A stretch of DNA of 35,763 nucleotides, from assembly GCA_016874845.1 (NCBI GenBank), contig VGSZ01000020.1:1-35763 (forward strand), written 5' to 3'. This stretch comes from Deltaproteobacteria bacterium (GTDB lineage Bacteria > Myxococcota > UBA727 > VGSZ01). Both the position numbers and the translations under genes were made by a program. The notes below the pieces were generated by a model, which was not told the origin of the DNA, did not search any database, and was given only the letters and a program-made list of their open reading frames with translations. Positions 1 through 7,640 of the stretch are shown here, in pieces. The stretch's first letter is position 1. Each line of letters begins with the position of its first letter.

Positions 1-2294
1 TGCCGTCCTCGGCACCTTGACCGTGTCTGGGGTTGGCTCCACCGGACGCGCGTCGACGGGACGCGTGGCGCCAGCGGGCGGCGCGTCGGCATCCGTCCTC
101 TCCGTGCCGGCGGCCGCGCCGGCGTCGACGAGGGCAGGGGCACCGGCGTTGACGAGGGCAGGGGCACCGGCGTCGACGAGGGCAGGGGCACCGGCGTCGA
201 CGAGGGCAGGGGCACCGGCGTCGGCGAGGGCAGGGGCACCGGCGTCGACGAGGGCGGCGCGGGCGGTGAGGTCGCCGTCGTCGCTGTCGCCGAGCAGGCG
301 GGGCAAGGTGAGCACGGCGCCGAGCCCGATGGCGGCGACGCCGATGAGCCCGAGGACGAGAGTCGCCACGGGGCGCTCGGTGCGCTCGGTGCGCTCGGGG
401 GCGTGGGAGGCTGCAGCGGCGCGCGCCGCCGCCCGGACCGGGGCCGCTGGCGGCGGGGCAGGGGGGGGGGGGCCCGCGCGGCGGCCGCCGCGGTCGTCGC
501 GGGTGGGAGGGGGGGGGGCGGCGGCGCCGGGGGGCGCGGCCGGGGCGGGGGCCCTGGGGGGCGGGGGGGGGGGGGGGGGCCCGCGCGTCGGCCGCCGCGG
601 TCGTCGCGGGTGGGAAGCCCAGGGTCGTCGTCGTCGTCGTCGTCGTCATGACCGGCGAGGGCGCGGCCGCGGGGCCCGGGCACCGAGGCATCGGCAGCGC
701 CGTCGCGGCTGCGCCGCCCGCGGCGGGCGACAGCGGTGCGCGGGACCTCGTCGTCGCGATCGCCGAAGCTCGACTCCGACGGCAGGTCGTGGTCGTCGAG
801 GTCCTCCCTGCTCCGCCGGTCGTCGCCGCCGCGCAGGCGGTTGTCGCCGGCCCTCGACGCGGCGGTGACCAGCGAGTGGGCGCTCACCGCCTCGAGCTGC
901 GAGTCGTGGTTGCGGGCATCGCGGGCGAAGGCACTGTCGTCACCCACGTCGTCGTCGTCGGCGGCGGCGTCGGTGGGCGGGTGCGTGATCGCGTCGGGCG
1001 CGGCGAGGCGCGACATCATGTCGTGCAGCTCGCGCAGCTGCTCGGGGTTGTGTCCGAGGATCTCGGTCTTCATGTCCACGGCGCTCATGCGTCCGGCGGC
1101 GCCGAGGTTGCCGATGGCGCTCTGCAGGTCGCTCGGCGAGCGGAAAAGCCGTGTGCGCGCCTCGGCGATGCCGGTGGCCTGCAGGATCATCTCCCGCTCT
1201 TCGGCCTGCTCGGAGGCGAAGAGCTTCTGCAGGAAGCGACTCGCCTCGCGGCGGGTGTTCTTCAGGCTGACGCCGCGGGCCTCAGCGACATCGATGAGCG
1301 CGGCGCGGAACTCGCTCGCGCTGCGGTAGCGCCGCGTCGGATCGTTCTGCAGCGCGACGTCGATCAGGCGACGGAGATCGTCGTCGATGTCCCGCCAGCT
1401 GCGCGGCCGATGATCGCCCTTCATCGCGACCTTCCAGACCATCTCCTCGGTGAGCCCCTCGTAGAAGCGCTCGTTGGCGACGAACTCGTAGAGCACGACG
1501 CCGGCGGAGTAGACGTCGCTGCGGCCGTCGAGGGCGCGGTCGCGCACCTGCTCGGGGGCGTTGTAGCGGAGCTTGCCCACCATCACGCCGGGGCGGGTCA
1601 GCTCACGCTTCAGCTCGTGGGCGGCGAGCCCGAAGTCGATGAGCTTCGTGTTGCCATCAAAGCCGAGCATGACGTTGTGGGGCGACACGTCGCGGTGCAC
1701 GACGTTCAGCGCCCGACCGGTGTCAGGGTCACGGGCGCGGTGGGCGTGGTCGAGGGCGTCGAGCATGTCGGCGACGACGTGGAAGATCAGGGGCTCGGGC
1801 AGCACCTCGCCGAGCTTCTGCGCGCGCACCGTCAGGTCGCGCAGGTTCCGGCCCGAGATGAACTCGAGACACAGGTAATAGGTCTTGTCGATGACGCCGG
1901 CGTCGAGGGTGCTGGCGATGCGCGGGTGCACGAGCTTCTGGACGACGCGGGCCTCGTCGAGGAAGCGGGCGAGGGCCTCGCGGTCGGCGCGCAGGTCGGC
2001 GCGCACGGTCTTGACGACGCAGATCTCTTCGTGACCGGTAGGGACGCGTCGCTGTCGCGCCTCGTCGGCGCCCACCGGTCGGAGCGCCAGAAACACCGCG
2101 CCCATGCCGCCCTGGGCGATGAGCCGCAGCAGCGTGTAGGGCCCGAACGGGCGGGGCAGATCGGACGGCTCGACGGGCAACTGCCTTCCTGCTCCTTCCT
2201 GCTCCTTGCTGCGGCGCCAGACGGCGCCCTCGACGTCGGTCGCGCTGGCCCTGAGCTGGCCCGGCCCGGGCCGGCCCGGCCCGAGCCGCCCCAT
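1..2294 (-). CDS. Membrane-anchored Ser/Thr protein kinase (partial, frame break in linker)
   Basis: Hanks-type kinase phosphorylating protein Ser/Thr residues, cytoplasmic domain tethered by one membrane helix. Reading the minus strand, the Gly-rich loop IAQGGMGAVFLA, the lysine motif VVKTV, the catalytic loop HRDVSPHNV, DFGLA and NAPEQV are all present in order within roughly the first 310 residues. A long Asp/Arg-rich linker follows, with an eight-Asp run. A single helix (VATLVLGLIGVAAIGLGAVL, about 314-372) leads into an Ala/Pro stalk built from a 24-bp repeat. The gene continues past the left edge. The N-terminal frame (through about 590) and the helix/stalk frame (511 to 1) differ; the break lies in the G/C tracts 509-579 and is repaired by +1 or -2 bases. 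ATG at 2294 is the longest start. A TTG at 2180 preceded by AGGAAGG gives a more usual kinase N-terminus. It is divergent from the 2385 gene. Confidence 0.85.
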   Translation of the reverse strand, partial: MGRLGPGRPGPGQLRASATDVEGAVWRRSKEQEGAGRQLPVEPSDLPRPFGPYTLLRLIAQGGMGAVFLALRPVGADEARQRRVPTGHEEICVVKTVRADLRADREALARFLDEARVVQKLVHPRIASTLDAGVIDKTYYLCLEFISGRNLRDLTVRAQKLGEVLPEPLIFHVVADMLDALDHAHRARDPDTGRALNVVHRDVSPHNVMLGFDGNTKLIDFGLAAHELKRELTRPGVMVGKLRYNAPEQVRDRALDGRSDVYSAGVVLYEFVANERFYEGLTEEMVWKVAMKGDHRPRSWRDIDDDLRRLIDVALQNDPTRRYRSASEFRAALIDVAEARGVSLKNTRREASRFLQKLFASEQAEEREMILQATGIAEARTRLFRSPSDLQSAIGNLGAAGRMSAVDMKTEILGHNPEQLRELHDMMSRLAAPDAITHPPTDAAADDDDVGDDSAFARDARNHDSQLEAVSAHSLVTAASRAGDNRLRGGDDRRSREDLDDHDLPSESSFGDRDDEVPRTAVARRGRRSRDGAADASVPGPRGRALAGHDDDDDDDDPGLPTRDDRGGRRAGPPPPPRPPGPPPRPRPPAPPPPPLPPATTAAAAARAPPPLPRRQRPRSGRRRAPLQPPTPPSAPSAPSAPWRLSSSGSSASPPSGSAPCSPCPACSATATTATSPPAPPSSTPVPLPSPTPVPLPSSTPVPLPSSTPVPLPSSTPVPLPSSTPARPPARRGRMPTRRPLAPRVPSTRVRWSQPQTRSRCRGR
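121..256 (-). repeat. 24-bp tandem repeat, 5.6 copies, encoding an Ala/Pro stalk
   Basis: Units start at 121, 145, 169, 193, 217 and a partial one at 241. Copies differ by single substitutions (units 2 and 5). In the kinase's helix frame each unit encodes LVDAGAPA or a one-residue variant, forming an extracytoplasmic spacer just after the membrane helix. Because the unit is a multiple of three, copy-number change would alter spacer length without breaking the frame. Confidence 0.95.
461..615 (-). repeat. Duplicated 36-bp segment, each copy beside a long G tract
   Basis: Positions 473-508 and 580-615 are near identical (35 of 36 bases). Each is preceded on the plus strand by a G run (461-472, 12 G; 563-579, 17 G), and another 10-G run lies at 509-518. 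In the kinase both copies encode PTRDDRGGRRAG followed by proline runs. The two copies are in different frames, which places the kinase frame break between them. The runs may be true slippage tracts or mis-called homopolymers. Confidence 0.9.
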
Positions 2295-2384
2295 CGCACC
2301 GCGCTGACAACGTCCGCGCGTGGGGCGCACGCGATTTGCGCGCCGCCGCCGGCGACTGATAGCACGCCCTCACGAGTCGTCGCC

Positions 2385-3314
2385 GTGTACGTCGCCCCTT
2401 CGTTCCCCCGTACGTTCCGCTGCTGCCGTGCGTTGGCCGCTGGCTCCTGGCTGGCGGTCGCCGTCGCGGTCGCATTGTCGACGCCGTCATGGGCGGCGAC
2501 ATCGCTGGCGGTGTTCCCTTCTGGCGGGTCGGCGGGGGCCGAGGCGCGCGCCACCCTCGACGCCGCGACGCGCAGGGCCGTCGGCGATGACGAGGCCTTC
2601 GACCTGCTGTCCGCCGCCGAGACCGCCGAGAACGTCGAGTTCATGGCCGAGTCCGGCGCGCCGTGCACGCCGGCGGACGTCGCCTGCCTGCAGAAGTTCG
2701 GACTCGTCGCGACCGTCGACCTCGTGCTGGTCGCCGAGGCGCGCGGGCGCAAGACCCTCGATGTCACGTTCCGCTTCATTGACGTGGGCAGCGGCGCGCT
2801 TGTCCGCACCGTCGACGGCGCGGTGCAACCGCGCGATGCCGCTGCGGTGGCGAAGCTCGTGGGCCGTGCGCTGCACGGCGACGACTCCGGCGACGACTCC
2901 GGCGACGACTCCGACAACGACGACCCCACTGGCAGGGGCGTGGGCGTCCGGCCCGAGCGCCCGTCGAGCACCACGCCGTCCTCGTCGATCGACGGGACCG
3001 CTGACGCTGGCGGCGCCCTGACCAAGGCGGCCGACGGTGGCTCGGGGCGCCGCACGATCGGCTTCTGGGCCGCCGCGGTCGGCGGCGGTGTCGGCGGTCT
3101 TGCGCTCGTCGGCGCGTTGGGTGGCGAGGCGGCCTTCTGGACCGGCACCGGCAGCAAGGACACGCGCGAGAGCCTGGTGCGGCCCTTTGCGCAGACGATG
3201 TGGGTGGTCGTGCTTGCCGGCGCGGCGGCGGCGGGAGTGGGGGGCGGCCTCCTGCTCGTCGATGGCGCGGCGGCGACGCCCGGGTTCGAGGATGAACCGT
3301 CCGCCGGACGGTGA
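2385..3314 (+). CDS. Secreted/membrane protein of unknown function beside kinase 1
   Basis: A 309-residue protein not assigned to a named family. A signal peptide covers about residues 1-44 (hydrophobic core SWLAVAVAVALSTPSWAA). A globular domain of about 130 residues begins SLAVFPSGG and contains two cysteines (CTPADVACL). A low-complexity acidic/Ser segment with repeated DDSG follows, then two C-terminal hydrophobic helices near residues 225-247 and 272-295. The layout (signal peptide, alpha/beta domain opening with LAVFP or LALLP, C-terminal helix pair) resembles the 11773 gene product that follows kinase 2. The GTG at 2385 is the most credible start because the signal peptide needs it. 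It is divergent from kinase 1, so the two may share a promoter region and work together as a sensory pair; that link is inference. Confidence 0.72.
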   Translation: MYVAPSFPRTFRCCRALAAGSWLAVAVAVALSTPSWAATSLAVFPSGGSAGAEARATLDAATRRAVGDDEAFDLLSAAETAENVEFMAESGAPCTPADVACLQKFGLVATVDLVLVAEARGRKTLDVTFRFIDVGSGALVRTVDGAVQPRDAAAVAKLVGRALHGDDSGDDSGDDSDNDDPTGRGVGVRPERPSSTTPSSSIDGTADAGGALTKAADGGSGRRTIGFWAAAVGGGVGGLALVGALGGEAAFWTGTGSKDTRESLVRPFAQTMWVVVLAGAAAAGVGGGLLLVDGAAATPGFEDEPSAGR

Positions 3315-3435
3315 CGCCGCCACGCCGGGGTCGATGCATGCAGGCCGCCGACGTTGACGCCGTCGCCGCCGTCGCTACGATGAGACGCGCGGGCCAAAGC
3401 CGAGACCGCCCGCCAGCCATCTTCGTGGAGGCACC

Positions 3436-3852
3436 ATGTCTGAGACCGTGTCGCTGACTCCGTTCTCCGCTCCGCCGGCCGCCCCGGCCGGCTTCCCCGG
3501 CGAACTCGTCGCCGACGCCGATTTCCCGCTGACCTTCACGGCCAAGGCGCTCGAGATGATCCGCTCGGCCCTGACCGAGACCGACGGCGAAGACGGCGAC
3601 TACCTGCGCGTCGGCGTCAAGGGCGGCGGCTGCTCCGGCTTCCAGTACAGCCTGAACTTCACCGACGAGGTCGACGACGAGGACCAGCTCGTGCTGGTCG
3701 AGGGCCTCAAGATCGTCACCGACGCGTTCTCGGCCAGCTACCTCGCGGGCACCGAGCTCGACTACGTCGAGACGCTGCAGGGCGCCGGCTTCAAGTTCAC
3801 CAACCCGAACGCCAAGCGCACCTGCGGCTGCGGCTCGTCGTTCTCGGCCTGA
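3436..3852 (+). CDS. erpA: ErpA/HesB-type iron-sulfur cluster carrier
   Basis: A-type carrier that receives Fe-S clusters from a scaffold and passes them to apoproteins in the cytoplasm. The HesB/IscA domain runs from about residue 33 (LTFTAKALEMIRSAL) to the end of this 138-residue protein. The three expected ligand cysteines are visible: one in GGGCSGFQY and two in the terminal TCGCGSSF. A 30-residue Pro/Ala-rich N-terminal extension is longer than usual. The start is well supported by GGAGG six bases upstream of ATG. No isc or suf genes are nearby, so it looks monocistronic, ending at the stem-loop at 3889. It could equally be called IscA-like, but the sequence around the central motif favours ErpA. 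Confidence 0.93.
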   Translation: MSETVSLTPFSAPPAAPAGFPGELVADADFPLTFTAKALEMIRSALTETDGEDGDYLRVGVKGGGCSGFQYSLNFTDEVDDEDQLVLVEGLKIVTDAFSASYLAGTELDYVETLQGAGFKFTNPNAKRTCGCGSSFSA

Positions 3853-3888
3853 TCGGAGACCCGGCGACGACACCCCGAACCGGTCACC

Positions 3889-3912
3889 GACGGCCGCCGC
3901 GAGGCGGCCGTC
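3889..3912. terminator. 10-bp perfect stem with GCGA tetraloop between convergent genes
   Basis: Arms 3889-3898 and 3903-3912 are exact complements around the GNRA-type loop GCGA. It sits 36 bp after the erpA stop and 84 bp beyond the convergent mltD stop, so it could terminate both. There is no T run on either side, so intrinsic termination would rest on the GC stem alone. Confidence 0.5.
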
Positions 3913-4018
3913 GTGCTGGCGGCGTCAGCGCAGCGCGTCGGGCGAGTCCATGGCTGCCACGACGGCCGCCGCGAGCCAGCCCTCGTGGCTGCTCGCTCAG
4001 CGCAGCGCGTCGGGCGAG
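3889..4018. repeat. Imperfect 72-bp tandem duplication across the mltD stop codon
   Basis: Two blocks repeat with exactly the same 72-bp offset: 15 bp at 3889-3903 and 3961-3975, and 22 bp at 3925-3946 and 3997-4018. The 21 bp between them have diverged. The right-hand copy holds the mltD stop and its final SPDALR codons; the left-hand copy repeats SPDALR-stop downstream of the gene. Confidence 0.85.
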
Positions 4019-5715
4019 AACGACGCCGATGGCTGGACGATGCTGACCAGGGGCGCCGCTTCGCGCGCCCGCCGCGGCGGCGGTACGCCGGCGACGACGT
4101 CGACGCCGCCGACATCGCCGCCACGAGCGCCGGCGACGACGTCGACGCCGCCCAGGGTGTCACCCAACTCCTCGACGCGGACGAGGCGCACGCCGACGAT
4201 GCCCGTGATCCGTCCGCGACTGCGCGTCGAGGCCAGCATCCCGGCGGTGTTGGTCACGGCGTCGCCGACCGAGTCGCCGCCGTCGTCGCCGCCGGGGACC
4301 GTGAGCGCCGGCACGCTGGCCACCAGCGCCGTTGCGTCGGGCGTCGGCAGCGGTGTGCCGCGGGCCTCGGGCAGCAACGTGTAGCGGGCGAGCGGGGCGG
4401 GGATCGCAACCTTTGTCCCCTTTGCCAGCAACGTGTCGGCCGCGACGCCGGCCCGCTGGGCGAGGTCATCGGCGTCGAGCTTGAACTTCTTCGCGACCGC
4501 CGCCAGCGTCTGGCGGCCGTTGGCGACGTGCACGGTCTGCCCCGTCGACGCGGCCTTCGTCCGCTCGGTGACCGGCAGCTCCGACAGCGCCGCCAGCACC
4601 GCCGCGCCGGTGCCGAGCGGCACGCGGAACGGCAGGCCGTGGGGCAGGGGCACCTTGCCAGTGAGGGCCGCCGGGGTGAGCGCCGGGTTCAGCGCGTCGA
4701 ACGACGCGGCGTCGACGAGTCCGGTCGCCGTCACCTGCGAGGCCAGCAGCGAGAACGGCGCGCGCAGGACGTCGTAGCTCCAGGTGCCGAACTTCTTCAC
4801 CCTCGCGAAGCGCTGCGGCCCTTCATCGAGCAGCTCGAGCACTGCCAGGAACGACGCGTAGTAGTTGCGGGCGGCGAAGCCGAAGCGTTTCGCCTTACTC
4901 ACTGCCAGGATGACCCCGAAGTCGTTGGTGCCCGCCTTGTTGGCCAGCTCGCGCATCCCGCCGCGACCGTAGTTGTACGACGTGATCGCCAGCGGCCAGG
5001 TGCGAAGCTCTCTCTTCGCCTGCAGCAGGTAGCGGCCGGCGCTCTCGGTGGCGAGCAGCGGATCCCAGCGTTCGTCGACGACGGCGTTGAGGTGCATGTA
5101 CTCGCGGCCGGTGTATGGCATGAACTGCCAGATGCCGGCCGCGCCGACCTTGGAGCGCGCGCCGGTGTGAAACAGGCTCTCGACGAACGCGATCCCGATC
5201 AGCTCTTTTGGTAGGCCCAGTCGCGTCATTTCCTCTGTGATGAACTGTTCATACAAGCCGGACTTCTGATAGCCAGACACGAAGCGCTCGAGCATGCCGT
5301 TCTGCGCGCGCATGTCGTCGGCGCGGGCGTACTTGTCGGGGCGCTTCGTGTGGGCCAGCGCGACGAAGATCTCCTTCTCCACGTCGGACAGTCCGTCGGC
5401 GGTCGTCGGCTGCTTCTTGTGCAGCGCGCGCAGCGCGGCCGCGGTCTCGGCGACGGCGCTGGCCACCACCTGCTTGCGCGTGCGTCCGCGGGCGTCCTTG
5501 TCGCCGCGGGCCGGGGCGCGGATGACCCGGTAGACGAGCCCGAGGTCGCTCTCGTCGTGCAGCGCGATGTCGTCCACGCGCCACTCGGCGTAGACGCGCT
5601 TCCAGAACGCCACCGCGGGCACGAGAGCGGCGGGCTTCTCGAATTCGGCCGGAACGGCGCGCGCTGCTCCGGCAGCGACGACGAAGACGAGGGCGGTCAG
5701 CAGGGGAATGCGCAC
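3997..5715 (-). CDS. mltD: Lytic transglycosylase with SLT and LysM domains (MltD-like)
   Basis: Cleaves the MurNAc-GlcNAc bond of peptidoglycan non-hydrolytically in the periplasm. The 572-residue product has a cleavable signal peptide (MRIPLLTALVFVVAAGAARA). The SLT domain carries the catalytic Glu in FVESLFHTG (about residue 178) followed by GAAGIWQFMPYTGREY, and ITSYNYGRGGM further on. One LysM domain lies near residues 395-440 (TVHVANGRQTLAAVAKKF), for glycan binding. The last 110 residues are low complexity with a duplicated GGVDVVAG motif and no recognised domain. There is no lipobox, unlike enterobacterial MltD. It starts 16 bp after the dacB stop, so the two are probably co-transcribed. 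The 3' end lies in the 72-bp duplication. Confidence 0.9.
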   Translation of the reverse strand: MRIPLLTALVFVVAAGAARAVPAEFEKPAALVPAVAFWKRVYAEWRVDDIALHDESDLGLVYRVIRAPARGDKDARGRTRKQVVASAVAETAAALRALHKKQPTTADGLSDVEKEIFVALAHTKRPDKYARADDMRAQNGMLERFVSGYQKSGLYEQFITEEMTRLGLPKELIGIAFVESLFHTGARSKVGAAGIWQFMPYTGREYMHLNAVVDERWDPLLATESAGRYLLQAKRELRTWPLAITSYNYGRGGMRELANKAGTNDFGVILAVSKAKRFGFAARNYYASFLAVLELLDEGPQRFARVKKFGTWSYDVLRAPFSLLASQVTATGLVDAASFDALNPALTPAALTGKVPLPHGLPFRVPLGTGAAVLAALSELPVTERTKAASTGQTVHVANGRQTLAAVAKKFKLDADDLAQRAGVAADTLLAKGTKVAIPAPLARYTLLPEARGTPLPTPDATALVASVPALTVPGGDDGGDSVGDAVTNTAGMLASTRSRGRITGIVGVRLVRVEELGDTLGGVDVVAGARGGDVGGVDVVAGVPPPRRAREAAPLVSIVQPSASFSPDALR

Positions 5716-5731
5716 GTCGGGCTCCGCGCGG

Positions 5732-7492
5732 TCAGCCGCCGGGGGCGGTCATCTCAAGGGGCGGCGGCCACGGCGTGGGTGACAGCGTCGCGACCGCGTC
5801 GTCGGCGTCGTCGGCGCCCTTGTCGTCGGGCTCCCAGGTGCCGTCGCTGGCCAGCGCCGCGCCGATCTGCGTCTGAGCCTTCCAGACCACCGTCGCGCCC
5901 TTCTTGTAGCCCTGCGTGAGCAGCGAGAACGCGACGACGTTGCCCGACGGCTGCACGACGGTGCCCGACAGGGCGCTGACCCCGCGCAGCGTGCCGGTCT
6001 TGGCGCGCAGGTGGCGCATCGCCGGCGTGTCCTTCATGCGGTGGCTGATCGTCCCGGCCGTCCCGGCCACCGCCAGCGACGTGAACCACTCGGTGGCGAT
6101 CTCGTAGTCGGCAGCCACGGCGCACACCAGCTGCGCCAGCTGACGGGCGGTGAAGCGGTTGACGTCGTTCAGCCCCGAGCCGTTTTCGTAGACATAGCTG
6201 CCGGGCGCGAAGCCCAACTTCTGCTCGAGGTACTGCCGGCCGACGGCGAGGCCATGCTCGAACGTGCCCGGCGCGCCGAAGACCTCGGCGCCCATCGCCT
6301 TCACCAGCGCCTCGGCGATCACGTTGTTGCTGTAGTGGTTCAGCGTCGACACGACGTCCTTGAGCGCCGGGCTCTTGTCGACGAGCACCAGCCGCGCCCC
6401 CGCCGGCACGACGCCCCGCGCGACGCTGTGCTTCATCTTGACGCCGCGCTGCTGCAGGTACGTCGTCAGCGTCGAGCCAAAGTGCAGCGCCGGGTCGTAG
6501 ACGCGGCGGTAGATGCGCTCGGGGCTATCGCGCAGGCCGACGCTCCCCTCGATGGTCAAGACCGTGCCCGTGCCCGGCGCGTCGCGGGACGCGACGGCGT
6601 CGACGTCCTTGTCCGAGGACAGCCGCACGCCCCGACCCACGGCCTCGGTGAGCACCTCGCCCTTCACCGTCACGCGCTCCGACGGCGGGTCGACGCGCAC
6701 GATGGCCGGCTGCCCCGGCGCCGCGCCGGGCCGTACGTACACCGCGACGGCGTTGTAGTTCACCATCAGCGCGTTCACCGGCGCGGCGTAGGCGCGGTCG
6801 GGGGCGTCCTCCTGCTCCCAGCCCCGCGCCTCCTCGTTACCGTCGAACCACGTCTCGTCGACGACGACGTCACCGGTGATCTTCTCGATGCCAAACAGGT
6901 ACAGCTCGTTGGCCACGCGCACGAGCCGCTCGGAGACAACGGAAGGGTCGCCGTAGCCCTTGACGACCAGGTTGCCGTCGAGCGTGCCGTCCTTCAGCCG
7001 GCCCTGTACGAAGTACTCCGTCTTGAAGCGGTACTCGGGCTTCAACGTCGACAGCGCCGCTGCCGACGTGACCATCTTGTCGTTGCTGGCCGGGTTGATG
7101 AGGGCGTCGGCGCCGCTCTCGGCGAGCACCGCGCCGGTGGCGACGTCGGTGACGATGAAGCCGACGTCGGCTCCGTCGAGGTCTTCGGCGTTCAGGGCCG
7201 CCGCGATCTTGTCACGCACCGCCGCGGGCAGCGCCGCCGACGCCGCCAGCTCGCGCGGGGGCGGCCGTAACTCCTTCTTGTCGGCCTTCTTCCTGTCGGA
7301 CTTCTTCCTGTCGGACTTCCTGTCGACCTTCCTGCTGGCCGACGCCTTCGTCGTCGGCTCGCCCGCGGCGTCGCGCGCGTCGACAGTGACCGCGCCGGAT
7401 GAGGGCGACCGCGACGAACGGTCGACCGCGGCCCACGCCGATGACGACATGGCCCACGCGAGCAGCAGCGACAGTCCACGCACAGCGCTCAT
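5732..7492 (-). CDS. dacB: D-Ala-D-Ala carboxypeptidase/endopeptidase (PBP4, DacB family)
   Basis: Periplasmic serine peptidase trimming stem peptides and cutting cross-links in peptidoglycan. All three active-site motifs are visible in this 586-residue protein: SxxK as SNDK in NPASNDKMV (about residue 136), SxN in HYSNNVIAE (about 389), and KTG in AKTGTLRG (about 497). A signal peptide (LSLLLAWAMSSSAWA) follows the start at 7492, which has GGTGGA upstream. Between signal and catalytic domain is an unusual Lys/Arg/Asp-rich repeat (DRKSDRKKSDRKKADKKE), possibly contacting acidic envelope polymers. The reading frame is open far upstream of 7492, but that stretch is a shadow of the amidase gene. 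First gene of the pair with mltD. Confidence 0.94.
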   Translation of the reverse strand: MSAVRGLSLLLAWAMSSSAWAAVDRSSRSPSSGAVTVDARDAAGEPTTKASASRKVDRKSDRKKSDRKKADKKELRPPPRELAASAALPAAVRDKIAAALNAEDLDGADVGFIVTDVATGAVLAESGADALINPASNDKMVTSAAALSTLKPEYRFKTEYFVQGRLKDGTLDGNLVVKGYGDPSVVSERLVRVANELYLFGIEKITGDVVVDETWFDGNEEARGWEQEDAPDRAYAAPVNALMVNYNAVAVYVRPGAAPGQPAIVRVDPPSERVTVKGEVLTEAVGRGVRLSSDKDVDAVASRDAPGTGTVLTIEGSVGLRDSPERIYRRVYDPALHFGSTLTTYLQQRGVKMKHSVARGVVPAGARLVLVDKSPALKDVVSTLNHYSNNVIAEALVKAMGAEVFGAPGTFEHGLAVGRQYLEQKLGFAPGSYVYENGSGLNDVNRFTARQLAQLVCAVAADYEIATEWFTSLAVAGTAGTISHRMKDTPAMRHLRAKTGTLRGVSALSGTVVQPSGNVVAFSLLTQGYKKGATVVWKAQTQIGAALASDGTWEPDDKGADDADDAVATLSPTPWPPPLEMTAPGG

Positions 7493-7592
7493 CGGTTCCA
7501 CCCTCGCACCATGAGTCCATCGTAGCGACGGCCGGCCCCCCCGCGTCCAGTTCTTGATCCCGGACACACGGCGTGACCGTAGCCCACCCGAC

Positions 7593-7627
7593 GCCGCCGC
7601 GTCGCACCGTGTGCGGACCGCGGCGGC
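7593..7627. terminator. Possible terminator hairpin after the amidase gene
   Basis: Nine-base perfect arms (7593-7601 and 7619-7627, GCCGCCGCG and its complement) enclose a 17-base loop just beyond the amidase stop at 7641. There is no T tract. In this GC-rich sequence such repeats arise readily by chance, so the call is weak. Confidence 0.3.
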
Positions 7628-7640
7628 CGAGGCGCGGGGA

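Noticed and set aside
2261-2274. CCGGCCCGGGCCGG palindrome as an operator between divergent genes
   Set aside because: Perfect 14-bp palindrome, but GC-only palindromes arise often here and no second copy or factor gene supports it.
648-2384. Long plus-strand frame before the 2385 gene
   Set aside because: It is antisense to the kinase 1 domain, has no family motifs, and its composition (Val/Gly/Arg/His-rich) is a typical GC-rich coding shadow. Only the part from 2385 reads as protein.
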